NCBI GenBank assembly: GCA_002713605.1
Contig: PATL01000032.1
Span: 1 to 18,170, forward strand
From: a bacterium
Lineage (GTDB): Bacteria; Actinomycetota; Acidimicrobiia; Acidimicrobiales; UBA8592
Length of the DNA stretch: 18,170 bases
Direction of reading: 5' to 3'
Shown: positions 7,619-14,814 of the stretch, one piece after another
Position numbering within the stretch: the stretch's first letter is position 1
How the letters are laid out: every line of letters starts with the position of its first letter
Program-made: the position numbers and the translations under genes
The notes under the pieces: model-generated
The model's database searches: none
Told to the model about the DNA's origin: nothing
Seen by the model: only the letters and a program-made list of their open reading frames with translations

Positions 7619-8151
7619 TGATAGTTTTACTTATCTCGGAACTATATAGAGTTGACGAGTTGGACTCTTACATCACTTGGATTCTGCAACAAGAAGATGT
7701 TGAACTAATTCTCCTCTGCCCCTCAAAAGACTTTTGTGACAAGAACTCCAATGATTCTAGGATTACTGTGAGACCCTTTCTAACCACTAAACAGGCAAGA
7801 AAGATTAGTACTTCTAGAAAAGTGGATAGTTTCAAATACAAAGTAATACGGCTTCTCCGAAGAGGGTCTTCGGTCGGAGTTATTACTGAAAAGTCATTGC
7901 TCTTCGCAATTCGGTCTGTGAGAAAAGTTAAATCAGTTATTAACGGAGAGCATTCACCAGCCACCACATCACATAGTGTTCCAAGTACAAATGGTTCTGT
8001 GGTCTCCTCTCATTACCAAGAAGTTGTAAACTCACTACAAAAAATTCATGCTGAGGTCGCGATCACGCGTATTGATGTCTTTGATCTTCAGGATTTAAAG
8101 GCAGTCATGGATTTTGCTGAGGAGAAAAGAGTCGAAGTTCAAATAACTTAA
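7618..8151 (+). CDS. Uncharacterised protein at the end of the glycan operon
   Basis: I do not recognise this 177-residue protein. The start MIVLLISELYR is a hydrophobic beta strand, and VELILLCPSKDF near residues 28-39 is a second one, suggesting a small alpha/beta fold. The middle is strongly basic (KQARKISTSRK, then YKVIRLLRRG). A low-complexity, Ser/Thr-rich stretch at about 116-132 looks like a flexible linker, and the C-terminal part alternates charged helix and strand. There is no signal peptide, membrane helix or known catalytic motif. It overlaps the preceding glycosyltransferase as TGATG, so it is almost certainly co-translated with it, which argues for a role in the same glycan pathway. 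It ends 4 bp before the convergent epimerase gene. It could be a shortened glycosyltransferase, but the evidence is weak. Confidence 0.65.
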   Translation: MIVLLISELYRVDELDSYITWILQQEDVELILLCPSKDFCDKNSNDSRITVRPFLTTKQARKISTSRKVDSFKYKVIRLLRRGSSVGVITEKSLLFAIRSVRKVKSVINGEHSPATTSHSVPSTNGSVVSSHYQEVVNSLQKIHAEVAITRIDVFDLQDLKAVMDFAEEKRVEVQIT

Positions 8152-8155
8152 GAGG

Positions 8156-9211
8156 TTAAAGTTGCAATAAAAGCTTTGCAATATTATTTGCAGCATCGCC
8201 CAATCCAAATGGGAATCCACGTTCAGTACTTGGACGAGGGCGGGAGATGGCATCAGTGATTTGTTTAGGCTCAACTAACGTGTTCCATTCCCCAGTTAAG
8301 GTCTCAACCCACTCGGTTTCTGTTCTAACAGTGGTGCATGGCGTTCCAAGATGAAATGACTCCTTTTGAAGTCCCCCAGAATCTGTGATGATATGCTCAG
8401 CCTTCATTACGGTAGCAACGAGTTCACGGTAGCTTAGTGGGTCAATTGAGCGGAGCGATCCATTGTTTAATTCAATATCAAATTCTTTGCACCTTTTGAC
8501 CAAACGAGGATGCGAAGGAATGTAAGTTGGTAAATCAAGCTCCGATAATGCATCAATTATTTCTCTGAGTCTGTCGTCAATATCGGTATTCTCTTGTCTA
8601 TGGATCGTAGCAAGGTAAAATTGTCCCTCTTGCACGTTAATCTTTTCAGAGCTTGGAATATCACCGGATACAGTTTCCTTCGCAGTATTTAGCACATCAA
8701 TCATCACATCGCCTACTAGGTGGGATCGTTCACTTAAACCCTCATTCTGAAGATGTTGCATAGCGTTATTCGTAGGGGCTAAGAGAAGGTCGGAACAGTG
8801 GTCGGTTAGGATTCGGTTATGTTCTTCTGGCATAAAGGTATTATTTGATCTCAGCCCCGCTTCAATGTGGGCCATTTTGAAAGGCAGCTTTGAGCAGACC
8901 ACAGCGCACGCAAGCGTTGAGTTGGTGTCACCATAGCAAAGTACCCAATCTGGTTTCTGAGAAACTATATGAGGCTCAAGACTCTCAATAATTTTCGCCG
9001 TTTGCACAGCATGTGAGTGCGAACCGATGGTTAGATTTGCGATCGGAGCAGGGATGTTAAATTCTTCAAAGAAAATATCTGATAATTTCGAATCGTAATG
9101 CTGTCCAGTGTGGACGACAAGGTGCTCTACCCCTAGGCCGGAAAGTGCCCTATGTACTGGGGCTAGCTTTACAAACTGAGGTCGAGCCCCAACCACGCTT
9201 AATATGCGCAT
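8156..9211 (-). CDS. Non-hydrolysing UDP-N-acetyl-sugar 2-epimerase (WecB/WbpI family)
   Basis: This 351-residue enzyme of the UDP-GlcNAc 2-epimerase family inverts C2, giving a manno-configured sugar. It shows GARPQFVK (8-15), GDTNSTLA (94-101), HIEAGLRS (115-122), MPEEHNR (127-133), TIHRQENT (202-209) and DSGGLQKE (277-284). These include the conserved D95, E117, PEE and His204 positions known as catalytic in WecB. Near the C-terminus it reads TETEWVE rather than the 'TTERPE' of classical WecB/MnaA. From recollection that form goes with WbpI-like epimerases acting on 2,3-diacetamido uronic acids, which suits the neighbouring genes. It lies 2 nt after the upstream dehydrogenase and is the last gene of the cassette. 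Acting on plain UDP-GlcNAc remains possible. Confidence 0.9.
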   Translation of the reverse strand: MRILSVVGARPQFVKLAPVHRALSGLGVEHLVVHTGQHYDSKLSDIFFEEFNIPAPIANLTIGSHSHAVQTAKIIESLEPHIVSQKPDWVLCYGDTNSTLACAVVCSKLPFKMAHIEAGLRSNNTFMPEEHNRILTDHCSDLLLAPTNNAMQHLQNEGLSERSHLVGDVMIDVLNTAKETVSGDIPSSEKINVQEGQFYLATIHRQENTDIDDRLREIIDALSELDLPTYIPSHPRLVKRCKEFDIELNNGSLRSIDPLSYRELVATVMKAEHIITDSGGLQKESFHLGTPCTTVRTETEWVETLTGEWNTLVEPKQITDAISRPRPSTERGFPFGLGDAANNIAKLLLQL

Positions 9212-9213
9212 AG

Positions 9214-10506
9214 TTAGGTACCATTCCCAAAATGTCTTACAGGAATAGGCGAAATCATATTCGGATCAATTATATTTCTTCCGTCTACGACCAGTTTTGC
9301 ATCCGGTAAATCTTCTGAAGTGATTTCGGTATACAGTTGGTGATCTGCCTGAACGATAGCGAGGTCGCAGGACTCTCCGAGATTATATGGCTCTAGTCCA
9401 AAGGATCGTATCTCTTCATCAGAGTACAAAGGGTCGTGGACAACTGGATAGCCTCCGAGATATCTAACGTATTCGGCTAAAGGGAATGCTCCTGAAAATG
9501 CAGTTTCTTTCACTCCGCCACGATAGGCGAGTCCGAGTATCACTACCTTCATGTCCCTAAGAGAATTGAACTGATCTAGGGCTATTTGAGTCACTCTTTT
9601 GGGCATTGACTCATTGACTTGAACTGCGGCTCGGGGCAGGCTGCACTCTGTATCGGTTTTGATATAGAATTTTGGGTATACGGGTATGCAATGCCCCCCA
9701 ACAGCTATCCCCGGTTGGTGTATATGGCTGAAGGGCTGACTGTTTGAGGCTTCGATAATTGCATATGCGTCAAGTTCAAGTTCTTCTGCATGGAGAGCGA
9801 ATTCATTAGCTAACGCAATATTTACATTCCGGTAGGTAGTTTCTGCAAGCTTTGCCATTTCAGCCGCCTCTGCTTTACCTAAATTCCAGACTCCATTTCG
9901 ACGTGGCAGATCATCTCGGTCATCAAAATCAAGTATGCGCTCATAAAATGCAACTGCTCGGTCAGTTGAAATTGGATCCAAGCCACCGACTAACTTAGGG
10001 TACGCGCGCAGATCATCAAAGATTCGTCCGCTAAAAACTCTTTCTGGGCTGTACGCAACAAAAATATCAGATCCACAAGTTAGACCTGAAGTTTTTTCAA
10101 GCACAGGGGCAAACCGGGTGCGTGTTGTTCCAATCGGTAAAGTAGTTTCATAACAAACCAAGGTGCCGGAGGTCAGTCCTCCAGCGATATCGCGGGTCGC
10201 GGAATCAATAGCTGAAAAATCAGGGTCAGCTGATTCATCGACTATAACGGGCACAACGACTATTACATAGTCGGCTTGGCTAACTGCTTCCTTTGTGTTC
10301 GTTGAAGCTACAAGATAACCGCTATCAACAACTTCCTTAAGTAGCTCTGGTAATTTACTTTCACCTGGGAACGGGACTTGCGCACTGTTAATCTGTTCAA
10401 CAACCAAATTGTTTATGTCTGCCCCAATAACATGTTCACCTTTAATCGCAATTTGAACGGCTAAGGGCAATCCTATTTTCCCAAGTCCCACAACACAAGT
10501 CGTCAT
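9214..10506 (-). CDS. UDP-N-acetyl-sugar 6-dehydrogenase (WecC/WbpA family)
   Basis: This 430-residue nucleotide-sugar dehydrogenase oxidises the C6 hydroxyl of a UDP-hexosamine to the uronic acid with two NAD+. The N-terminal Rossmann motif is GLGKIGLPLA (7-16). YETTLPIGTTR (119-129), AYSPERVFSG (151-160) and AEMAKLAETTYRNVNIALANE (215-235 in outline) are standard family blocks. The catalytic Cys273 lies in GGHCIPVYP, and GLAYRGGVKETAFS (325-338) belongs to the C-terminal domain. AEM-KL and the short IEASN segment favour the WecC/WbpA (N-acetylated substrate) group over UDP-glucose dehydrogenases, though this is not decisive. A GGAG Shine-Dalgarno sits about 5 nt before the ATG. It is one base downstream of the Gfo/Idh/MocA gene, so the genes are one transcript. 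Confidence 0.92.
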   Translation of the reverse strand: MTTCVVGLGKIGLPLAVQIAIKGEHVIGADINNLVVEQINSAQVPFPGESKLPELLKEVVDSGYLVASTNTKEAVSQADYVIVVVPVIVDESADPDFSAIDSATRDIAGGLTSGTLVCYETTLPIGTTRTRFAPVLEKTSGLTCGSDIFVAYSPERVFSGRIFDDLRAYPKLVGGLDPISTDRAVAFYERILDFDDRDDLPRRNGVWNLGKAEAAEMAKLAETTYRNVNIALANEFALHAEELELDAYAIIEASNSQPFSHIHQPGIAVGGHCIPVYPKFYIKTDTECSLPRAAVQVNESMPKRVTQIALDQFNSLRDMKVVILGLAYRGGVKETAFSGAFPLAEYVRYLGGYPVVHDPLYSDEEIRSFGLEPYNLGESCDLAIVQADHQLYTEITSEDLPDAKLVVDGRNIIDPNMISPIPVRHFGNGT

Positions 10507-10507
10507 T

Positions 10508-11491
10508 TTACTCCGATCTAGTCTTCGCTTGTGATGCAGAATCTAGAACTCTTTCAGCATTCTCCACAGCTAGAACTCCGTCGCTCATTGGTACTATTTC
10601 TCCGCCAACTTGAAGGACCATGTCTCTGAAACCTTCAAATTCAGTTCGGAGCGGTTCAGGCTTTGCAATAGCGAAACGGATCATATCCCCCTCTGCTACG
10701 CCACGGAATTGCGAAATACCTTCCCAGGGTGTGGGGGCATTTGCATTTTTATGAAAGGTTAGATCAGCAAGTAATGTGTCAGCGACTAATGAACCGTTTT
10801 CGCCAGTTGCAATTGTAAAGCGTTCTTTAACAGGAGATAGCCAGTTCACCAAATGATTTGTAACGACATTATTCTCCAGAAGGCCGGTTACTGCAACGAG
10901 ATCCTCATGGTTTCTTCCCGCTTTGTGGGCAGTATGAGCAGAAATATTAGTGAAATTTGCTGCACCGATCCATGTTGCAAGATCTAAGTCGTGTGTTGCA
11001 AGATCTTTAACAACACCCACGTCTTGTATTCTGTTTGGGAAAGGGCCGATCCGTCGAGTCGAGATTTGATAAAGGTCACCTAATTCTCCTGCTGCAATCC
11101 TTTCACGCATACTTCGGATAGCAGGGTTAAATCTCTCAATATGTCCTACAGCGCCTACGAGGTTAGCATCGTCAAATGCCGATGCGATCCGCTTTGCAGC
11201 ATCAGAGTCGATCGCAAGTGGCTTTTCAACCAATGTGTGCACCCCTGCTTCGCATAACTGAAGCGCTGCTTGCTCGTGCTTGCTAGTCGGGCATGCCACT
11301 ACTGCCAAGTCAATTTTTTGCTCAATAAGTTCTTCTACAGATGAGACGATAAGTGATTCGTCAATGTTGCCAGTGCTATCTCCAGCCGGATCGGCGATAC
11401 CAACAAGCGTTACTTTATCCGTTGAAGACATCACTCGCGCATGATTTTTTCCCATCATGCCCAGTCCGATAAGTCCGGCTCTTAGCGCCAT
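10508..11491 (-). CDS. Gfo/Idh/MocA oxidoreductase, probable UDP-GlcNAc(A) 3-dehydrogenase (WbpB/WlbA type)
   Basis: At 327 residues this is an NAD(P)-dependent oxidoreductase of the Gfo/Idh/MocA family. The N-terminal dinucleotide motif is GLIGLGMMGKNH (6-17). VEKPLA (88-93) carries the conserved EKP lysine, and GHIERFNP (116-123) and KDLATHDLD (162-170, with the usual catalytic His) follow. The GHIERFNP form with a short C-terminal domain is what I associate with UDP-N-acetylglucosamine 3-dehydrogenases. Placed directly after a sugar aminotransferase and before a UDP-sugar 6-dehydrogenase, it most likely makes the 3-keto sugar that the aminotransferase then aminates. Its start overlaps the aminotransferase stop by 10 nt. 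Whether it acts before or after C6 oxidation cannot be told; both orders are known. Confidence 0.87.
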   Translation of the reverse strand: MALRAGLIGLGMMGKNHARVMSSTDKVTLVGIADPAGDSTGNIDESLIVSSVEELIEQKIDLAVVACPTSKHEQAALQLCEAGVHTLVEKPLAIDSDAAKRIASAFDDANLVGAVGHIERFNPAIRSMRERIAAGELGDLYQISTRRIGPFPNRIQDVGVVKDLATHDLDLATWIGAANFTNISAHTAHKAGRNHEDLVAVTGLLENNVVTNHLVNWLSPVKERFTIATGENGSLVADTLLADLTFHKNANAPTPWEGISQFRGVAEGDMIRFAIAKPEPLRTEFEGFRDMVLQVGGEIVPMSDGVLAVENAERVLDSASQAKTRSE

Positions 11492-12537
11492 GAGTTGACT
11501 GCCTCAACAATCGTATTCAATTGGTCTTCTGTCAAAAGTGGGTGGACAGGTATGGAAAGAGCTTGTTGAGTAGCCACATTTGTATTTGGTAAGTTAATTT
11601 CTTTGCCAAATGAAGGAAGCTCGTGGACGGGAGTTGGGTAATATACGCCATTGCCTATGTTCAACTGTGTTAGATGGTCTGAGAGCTCATTGCGCATATC
11701 AGTTTTGATAGTGTACTGGTGATAAACATGATCTACTTCGTTGCTTTCGGTTGGAACTGTTACTGCGGATAAGTTCTCACTCAAAAAAATAGCGTTCTGT
11801 TGGCGTTTGGTAGTTCGCTCCCGTAATTTCTGGAGTTGGACACGTCCAATTGCTGCATGGATGTCGGTCATTCTGTTATTAAAACCGATGACCTCATTCT
11901 GGTATCTCTTTTCCATGCCTTGATTTCGGAGGAGCCTGGCTTTTCTCGCTATTTCATCATCTGCTGTTACGATCATTCCGCCCTCACCACTTGTCATGTT
12001 TTTAGTTGGATAGAAGGAGAATGCTGCTGTACCAAAAGTGCCGACTGGCTGAGATTTATAGGTAGCTAAATGAGCTTGGGCGGCATCCTCGAGAAGCATT
12101 AAGCCGTTTTTAGCGCAAATTTCTGTTAAAGGATCCATATGAGCTGGATGTCCATATAGATGAACGGGCATGATCGCTGATGTGTTCTTCGTTATTGCTG
12201 CTTCTACTGCGATGGGGTCCATAGTGAAAGTATTAATATCGATATCAACAAAAACTGGGGTTGCTCCGCAGAGTGATACTGCATTAGCGGTAGCTGCAAA
12301 TGTGAAAGATGGGATTATCACTTCGTGCCCGCATTCAATTCCTGATGCCAAAAGTCCCAAGTGAAGGGCTGATGTTCCGGAATTAACGGCTATGCAATGA
12401 TGTCCTTCCATCAATAGTGAGAATTCATTCTCGAAAGCTTCAACTTCAGGGCCTTGGGCTATCATGCCGCTGTCTAGGACCCGCATTACAGCCTTCTTTT
12501 CTTCATTGCCGATAACTGGTTTTGAGAGGGCTATCAT
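11482..12537 (-). CDS. DegT/DnrJ/EryC1/StrS sugar aminotransferase (WbpE type)
   Basis: This 351-residue PLP-dependent aminotransferase of the sugar type has GTSALHL (54-60) as its phosphate-binding loop. PSFTFAATANAV (76-87), EDAAQAH (150-156, with Asp151 holding the PLP ring nitrogen) and SFYPTKNMTSGEGGM (174-188) follow. Lys179 is the residue that forms the internal aldimine. VYYPTPVHELPSF near 284-296 is the usual C-terminal substrate-side motif. It transfers an amino group, normally from glutamate, to a 3-keto nucleotide sugar, here presumably the product of the overlapping Gfo/Idh/MocA enzyme. It is the first gene of the four-gene cassette; AAAGGTAG lies about 10 nt before the ATG. The position aminated (C3 against C4) is inferred from context. 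Confidence 0.92.
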   Translation of the reverse strand: MIALSKPVIGNEEKKAVMRVLDSGMIAQGPEVEAFENEFSLLMEGHHCIAVNSGTSALHLGLLASGIECGHEVIIPSFTFAATANAVSLCGATPVFVDIDINTFTMDPIAVEAAITKNTSAIMPVHLYGHPAHMDPLTEICAKNGLMLLEDAAQAHLATYKSQPVGTFGTAAFSFYPTKNMTSGEGGMIVTADDEIARKARLLRNQGMEKRYQNEVIGFNNRMTDIHAAIGRVQLQKLRERTTKRQQNAIFLSENLSAVTVPTESNEVDHVYHQYTIKTDMRNELSDHLTQLNIGNGVYYPTPVHELPSFGKEINLPNTNVATQQALSIPVHPLLTEDQLNTIVEAVNSWR

Positions 12538-12674
12538 CTTAACAATCTACCTTTAGAATGCGCAGTAATAGGTGTATAGAAAATAAACTAATATAAAATA
12601 AATTAGATTTAGTCCACGCTTTCTAATGCATACTGATTGCAGGTATCCTTTAGCAAGATGAGGGGAGGAGATCA
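12538..12674. other. Divergent intergenic region, AT-rich
   Basis: This 137-bp region separates the nucleotide-sugar cassette (leftward) from the SDR-Rieske-thiolase genes (rightward) and must contain promoters for both. The central part, about 12578-12610, is very AT-rich and includes an imperfect inverted repeat with 5-bp arms (CTAAT at 12588-12592, ATTAG at 12602-12606). TATCCT at 12644-12649 could be a -10 element for the SDR, but no good -35 accompanies it. I saw no RNA gene. Confidence 0.5.
12662..12670 (+). promoter_or_regulatory. Strong Shine-Dalgarno of the SDR gene
   Basis: GGGGAGGAG lies 4 nt before the ATG at 12675. It is the strongest ribosome binding site in the window and fixes the start of the SDR; it suggests high translation of this cassette. 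Confidence 0.75.
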
Positions 12675-13436
12675 ATGGAATTAAATCTCAAAGGGAAGCG
12701 TGTTGTTATTCCCGCATCTACAAAAGGCATACTGAGACGTGTCGTTGACCAACTGGTTGATGAAGGCTGTGACGTGGCTATTTGCTCTCGTTCAGAAGAT
12801 ACGGTTGCGCGTGCACTTCGAGAGTTATCTGGAGGAAAAGGTTCTGCAATTGGTCGCTCATGCGATGTAAACGACAAAGAGGATTATGAAGCTTGGCTTG
12901 AGGAAGTTGCTGAGCAATTGGGTGGAGTGGATATCTTTATCCCGGGAGTTAGCGCGGGTGGTGGTGCTGATAGTGAGCGAAATTGGTGGAAGAGCTTTGA
13001 GGTAGATGTCTTATCTACAGTTCGAGGGTGCGAAGTTCTCATTCCTCATATGAAAGAGTCTGGAGGTGGAGCAATTACATTTATCACTACAACAGCTTCT
13101 GTTGAAACATTTGGAGGTGCACAAGCTTATAACGCTATGAAGGGGTCGTTGCTTGTTTATGCAAAGCAACTATCCCAAGAAGTAGGGAAAGACGGTATTC
13201 GGGTTAACTGTGTATCACCTGGCCCTATTTACTTTGAGGGTGGAGTTTGGCAGATGCTCAAGGACACAATGGCAAAATGGTTTTCAAAAGTAGAAAGAGA
13301 CCACCCATCTGGACGTTTGGGAACACCCGAAGAAGTATCAAACTGTGTGACATTTATATCAAGTCCCGCAGCCAGTTGGGTTTCGGGAACAAACCTAATA
13401 GTAGATGGCGGTTTCACTAAGCGTGTTCAGTTCTGA
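12675..13436 (+). CDS. Short-chain dehydrogenase/reductase with atypical cofactor motif
   Basis: This 253-residue protein is a classical-length SDR with a Rossmann fold, likely NAD(P)-dependent and cytoplasmic. YNAMK (152-156) supplies the catalytic Tyr and Lys, and CVSPGPIYFEGG (179-190) and WVSGTNLIVDGGF (235-247) are standard C-terminal blocks. Three other signatures deviate. The glycine-rich loop reads PASTKGIL (13-20), with the last Gly replaced by Leu. The NNAG block reads PGVSAGG (90-96). The structural Asn of the catalytic tetrad is Asp (FEVDVLST, 108-115). The active Ser is ambiguous, T139 or S142. It sits 9 nt before a Rieske oxygenase gene, so it probably acts on the same substrate as an alcohol or diol dehydrogenase. 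Reduced or altered cofactor use is possible. Confidence 0.85.
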   Translation: MELNLKGKRVVIPASTKGILRRVVDQLVDEGCDVAICSRSEDTVARALRELSGGKGSAIGRSCDVNDKEDYEAWLEEVAEQLGGVDIFIPGVSAGGGADSERNWWKSFEVDVLSTVRGCEVLIPHMKESGGGAITFITTTASVETFGGAQAYNAMKGSLLVYAKQLSQEVGKDGIRVNCVSPGPIYFEGGVWQMLKDTMAKWFSKVERDHPSGRLGTPEEVSNCVTFISSPAASWVSGTNLIVDGGFTKRVQF

Positions 13437-13445
13437 CGGTGAGCA

Positions 13446-14753
13446 ATGAAAGTTATACGGAAGAATAAAATCGTTCGAAGCAACCCTAAACAGAATCCAT
13501 CAGGGACACCAATAGATAAAGCCCCTGACCGTGACCTTGGCACAAATATAATTCCCAAGGAACGCTATATCTGCAAGGATTTTATGAAGCGAGAGTGGGA
13601 GACTATTTGGACCAAAGTTTGGTTGCTGGGCTGTCGCGAAGATCAAATCCCAGAACCAGGAGACTATATATGCACCAATATCGGTGTTGAGTCTGTCATT
13701 ATTGTTAGACAAAATGGGGGAGGTTTCAAAGCATTCCACAATGTATGTATGCATAGAGGGAACCGTTTGGCTGATGAAGGACTAGGTCACGCTGACCCCT
13801 TTGTTTGTGGATATCACGGTTGGAAATATGATTCTGATGGAACTTTTGTTGATATCCCAGACTTAGAAACATTTCCGCAAGGAAAGCCGCCATGTAATGG
13901 TTTGTCAGAACTTCCATGCGAGACTTGGGCTTCGTTTGTTTGGTTCAGCCTTAATAGAGATGTCGAGCCTTTGGAAGATTATTTAGGTGATTTGGTTGGC
14001 CACTTTGAGCCTTACCACTTTGAACGAATGGCAATGACCCGTTGGGTCACAGCCGAATGGAATTGCAATTGGAAAGCGTCAGTTGATGCTTTCGCAGAGT
14101 CATACCATACTGCTCAAACTCACCCTCAGCTTTTGTGGTATTTGGAGGATCTTGATCTTCAAATTGACTTGTATGATAAACATAGTCGGTATCTTGTTCC
14201 ATTTGGCCTTCTGAGCCCCCGAGTTGACTCAGTAGGTGAAATACCACCTCCTTTAAAAGCTATGCTTCGTGGCGCTGGCATGGACCCAGCTTCATATGAA
14301 GGGTCAATGAACGATATTCGTGTCGCAGTGCAGCGATATAAACGTGCTACGCAGGGGGAGCAAGGTAAAGACTTTTCGGAATTGCATGATGAGCAACTTA
14401 CCGATGATTTCAATTATTTAGTGTTTCCGAATGTGACGACAAATACGCATTCCGATGACCTGATGCTTTTCAGGCATAGACCGCATCCGGATGATCCTAA
14501 TAAAATGTTTTTTGATATTTGGATGTTTGAGTTAATTCCTGAAGGTGAGGAGTGGCCGCCGTTGCCGAAACATGACTTTAGGCCTGCGGGGAGCACTCGG
14601 TCTTTAGGGATGGTGATTGATCAGGATGCATCAAATTTATCTACTGTTCAAGAGGGAATGAACAGTGATGGGTTCTCCGGTTTGTGGTTATCTGACCAGG
14701 AGTTGAGGCTAAGGCATTTTCATAAAACTATTTCGGATTATGTGGGTGGGTAG
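13446..14753 (+). CDS. Rieske non-haem iron oxygenase, alpha (catalytic) subunit
   Basis: This 435-residue protein has the two-domain architecture of aromatic-ring hydroxylating oxygenase alpha subunits. The Rieske [2Fe-2S] ligands are C101 and H103 (CMHRG) plus C121 and H124 (CGYHGWKY), with the usual 17-residue spacing. The catalytic domain carries ESYHTAQTH (218-226), giving iron ligands H221 and H226. The third ligand is likely D394 in IDQDASNLSTVQ. E218 takes the place of the bridging Asp of naphthalene dioxygenase, as in many related oxygenases. All metal ligands are present, so it should be active given electrons from a ferredoxin/reductase system, which the window does not encode. It follows the SDR by 9 nt and precedes a thiolase. 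The substrate could be aromatic, steroidal or another hydrophobic molecule; I cannot tell which. Confidence 0.92.
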   Translation: MKVIRKNKIVRSNPKQNPSGTPIDKAPDRDLGTNIIPKERYICKDFMKREWETIWTKVWLLGCREDQIPEPGDYICTNIGVESVIIVRQNGGGFKAFHNVCMHRGNRLADEGLGHADPFVCGYHGWKYDSDGTFVDIPDLETFPQGKPPCNGLSELPCETWASFVWFSLNRDVEPLEDYLGDLVGHFEPYHFERMAMTRWVTAEWNCNWKASVDAFAESYHTAQTHPQLLWYLEDLDLQIDLYDKHSRYLVPFGLLSPRVDSVGEIPPPLKAMLRGAGMDPASYEGSMNDIRVAVQRYKRATQGEQGKDFSELHDEQLTDDFNYLVFPNVTTNTHSDDLMLFRHRPHPDDPNKMFFDIWMFELIPEGEEWPPLPKHDFRPAGSTRSLGMVIDQDASNLSTVQEGMNSDGFSGLWLSDQELRLRHFHKTISDYVGG

Positions 14754-14804
14754 TCGATGCCAGTGGGGTCAATGGTAGGTAACATAGTTAGTGCCAATCT
14801 ATTT

Positions 14805-14810
14805 GGGGGA
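14805..14810 (+). promoter_or_regulatory. Ribosome binding site deciding the thiolase start
   Basis: GGGGGA ends 4 nt before the ATG at 14815. The frame is open up to an in-frame GTG at 14791, but that start has no comparable site and adds eight residues before the conserved family start, so 14815 is chosen. Confidence 0.6.
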
Positions 14811-14814
14811 CTTA

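Noticed and set aside
8162..8181. TTGCAA...TTGCAA inverted repeat as a terminator at the convergent junction
   Set aside because: TTGCAA is itself palindromic, the stem would be 6 bp and AT-rich, there is no U-tract, and it lies inside the epimerase coding sequence.
8156..10506. Epimerase and 6-dehydrogenase as a simple UDP-ManNAcA (WecB-WecC) pair of enterobacterial common antigen type
   Set aside because: The same compact transcript also encodes a 3-dehydrogenase-like enzyme and a sugar aminotransferase, which fits a diamino-uronate route better. The simple pair remains a fallback.
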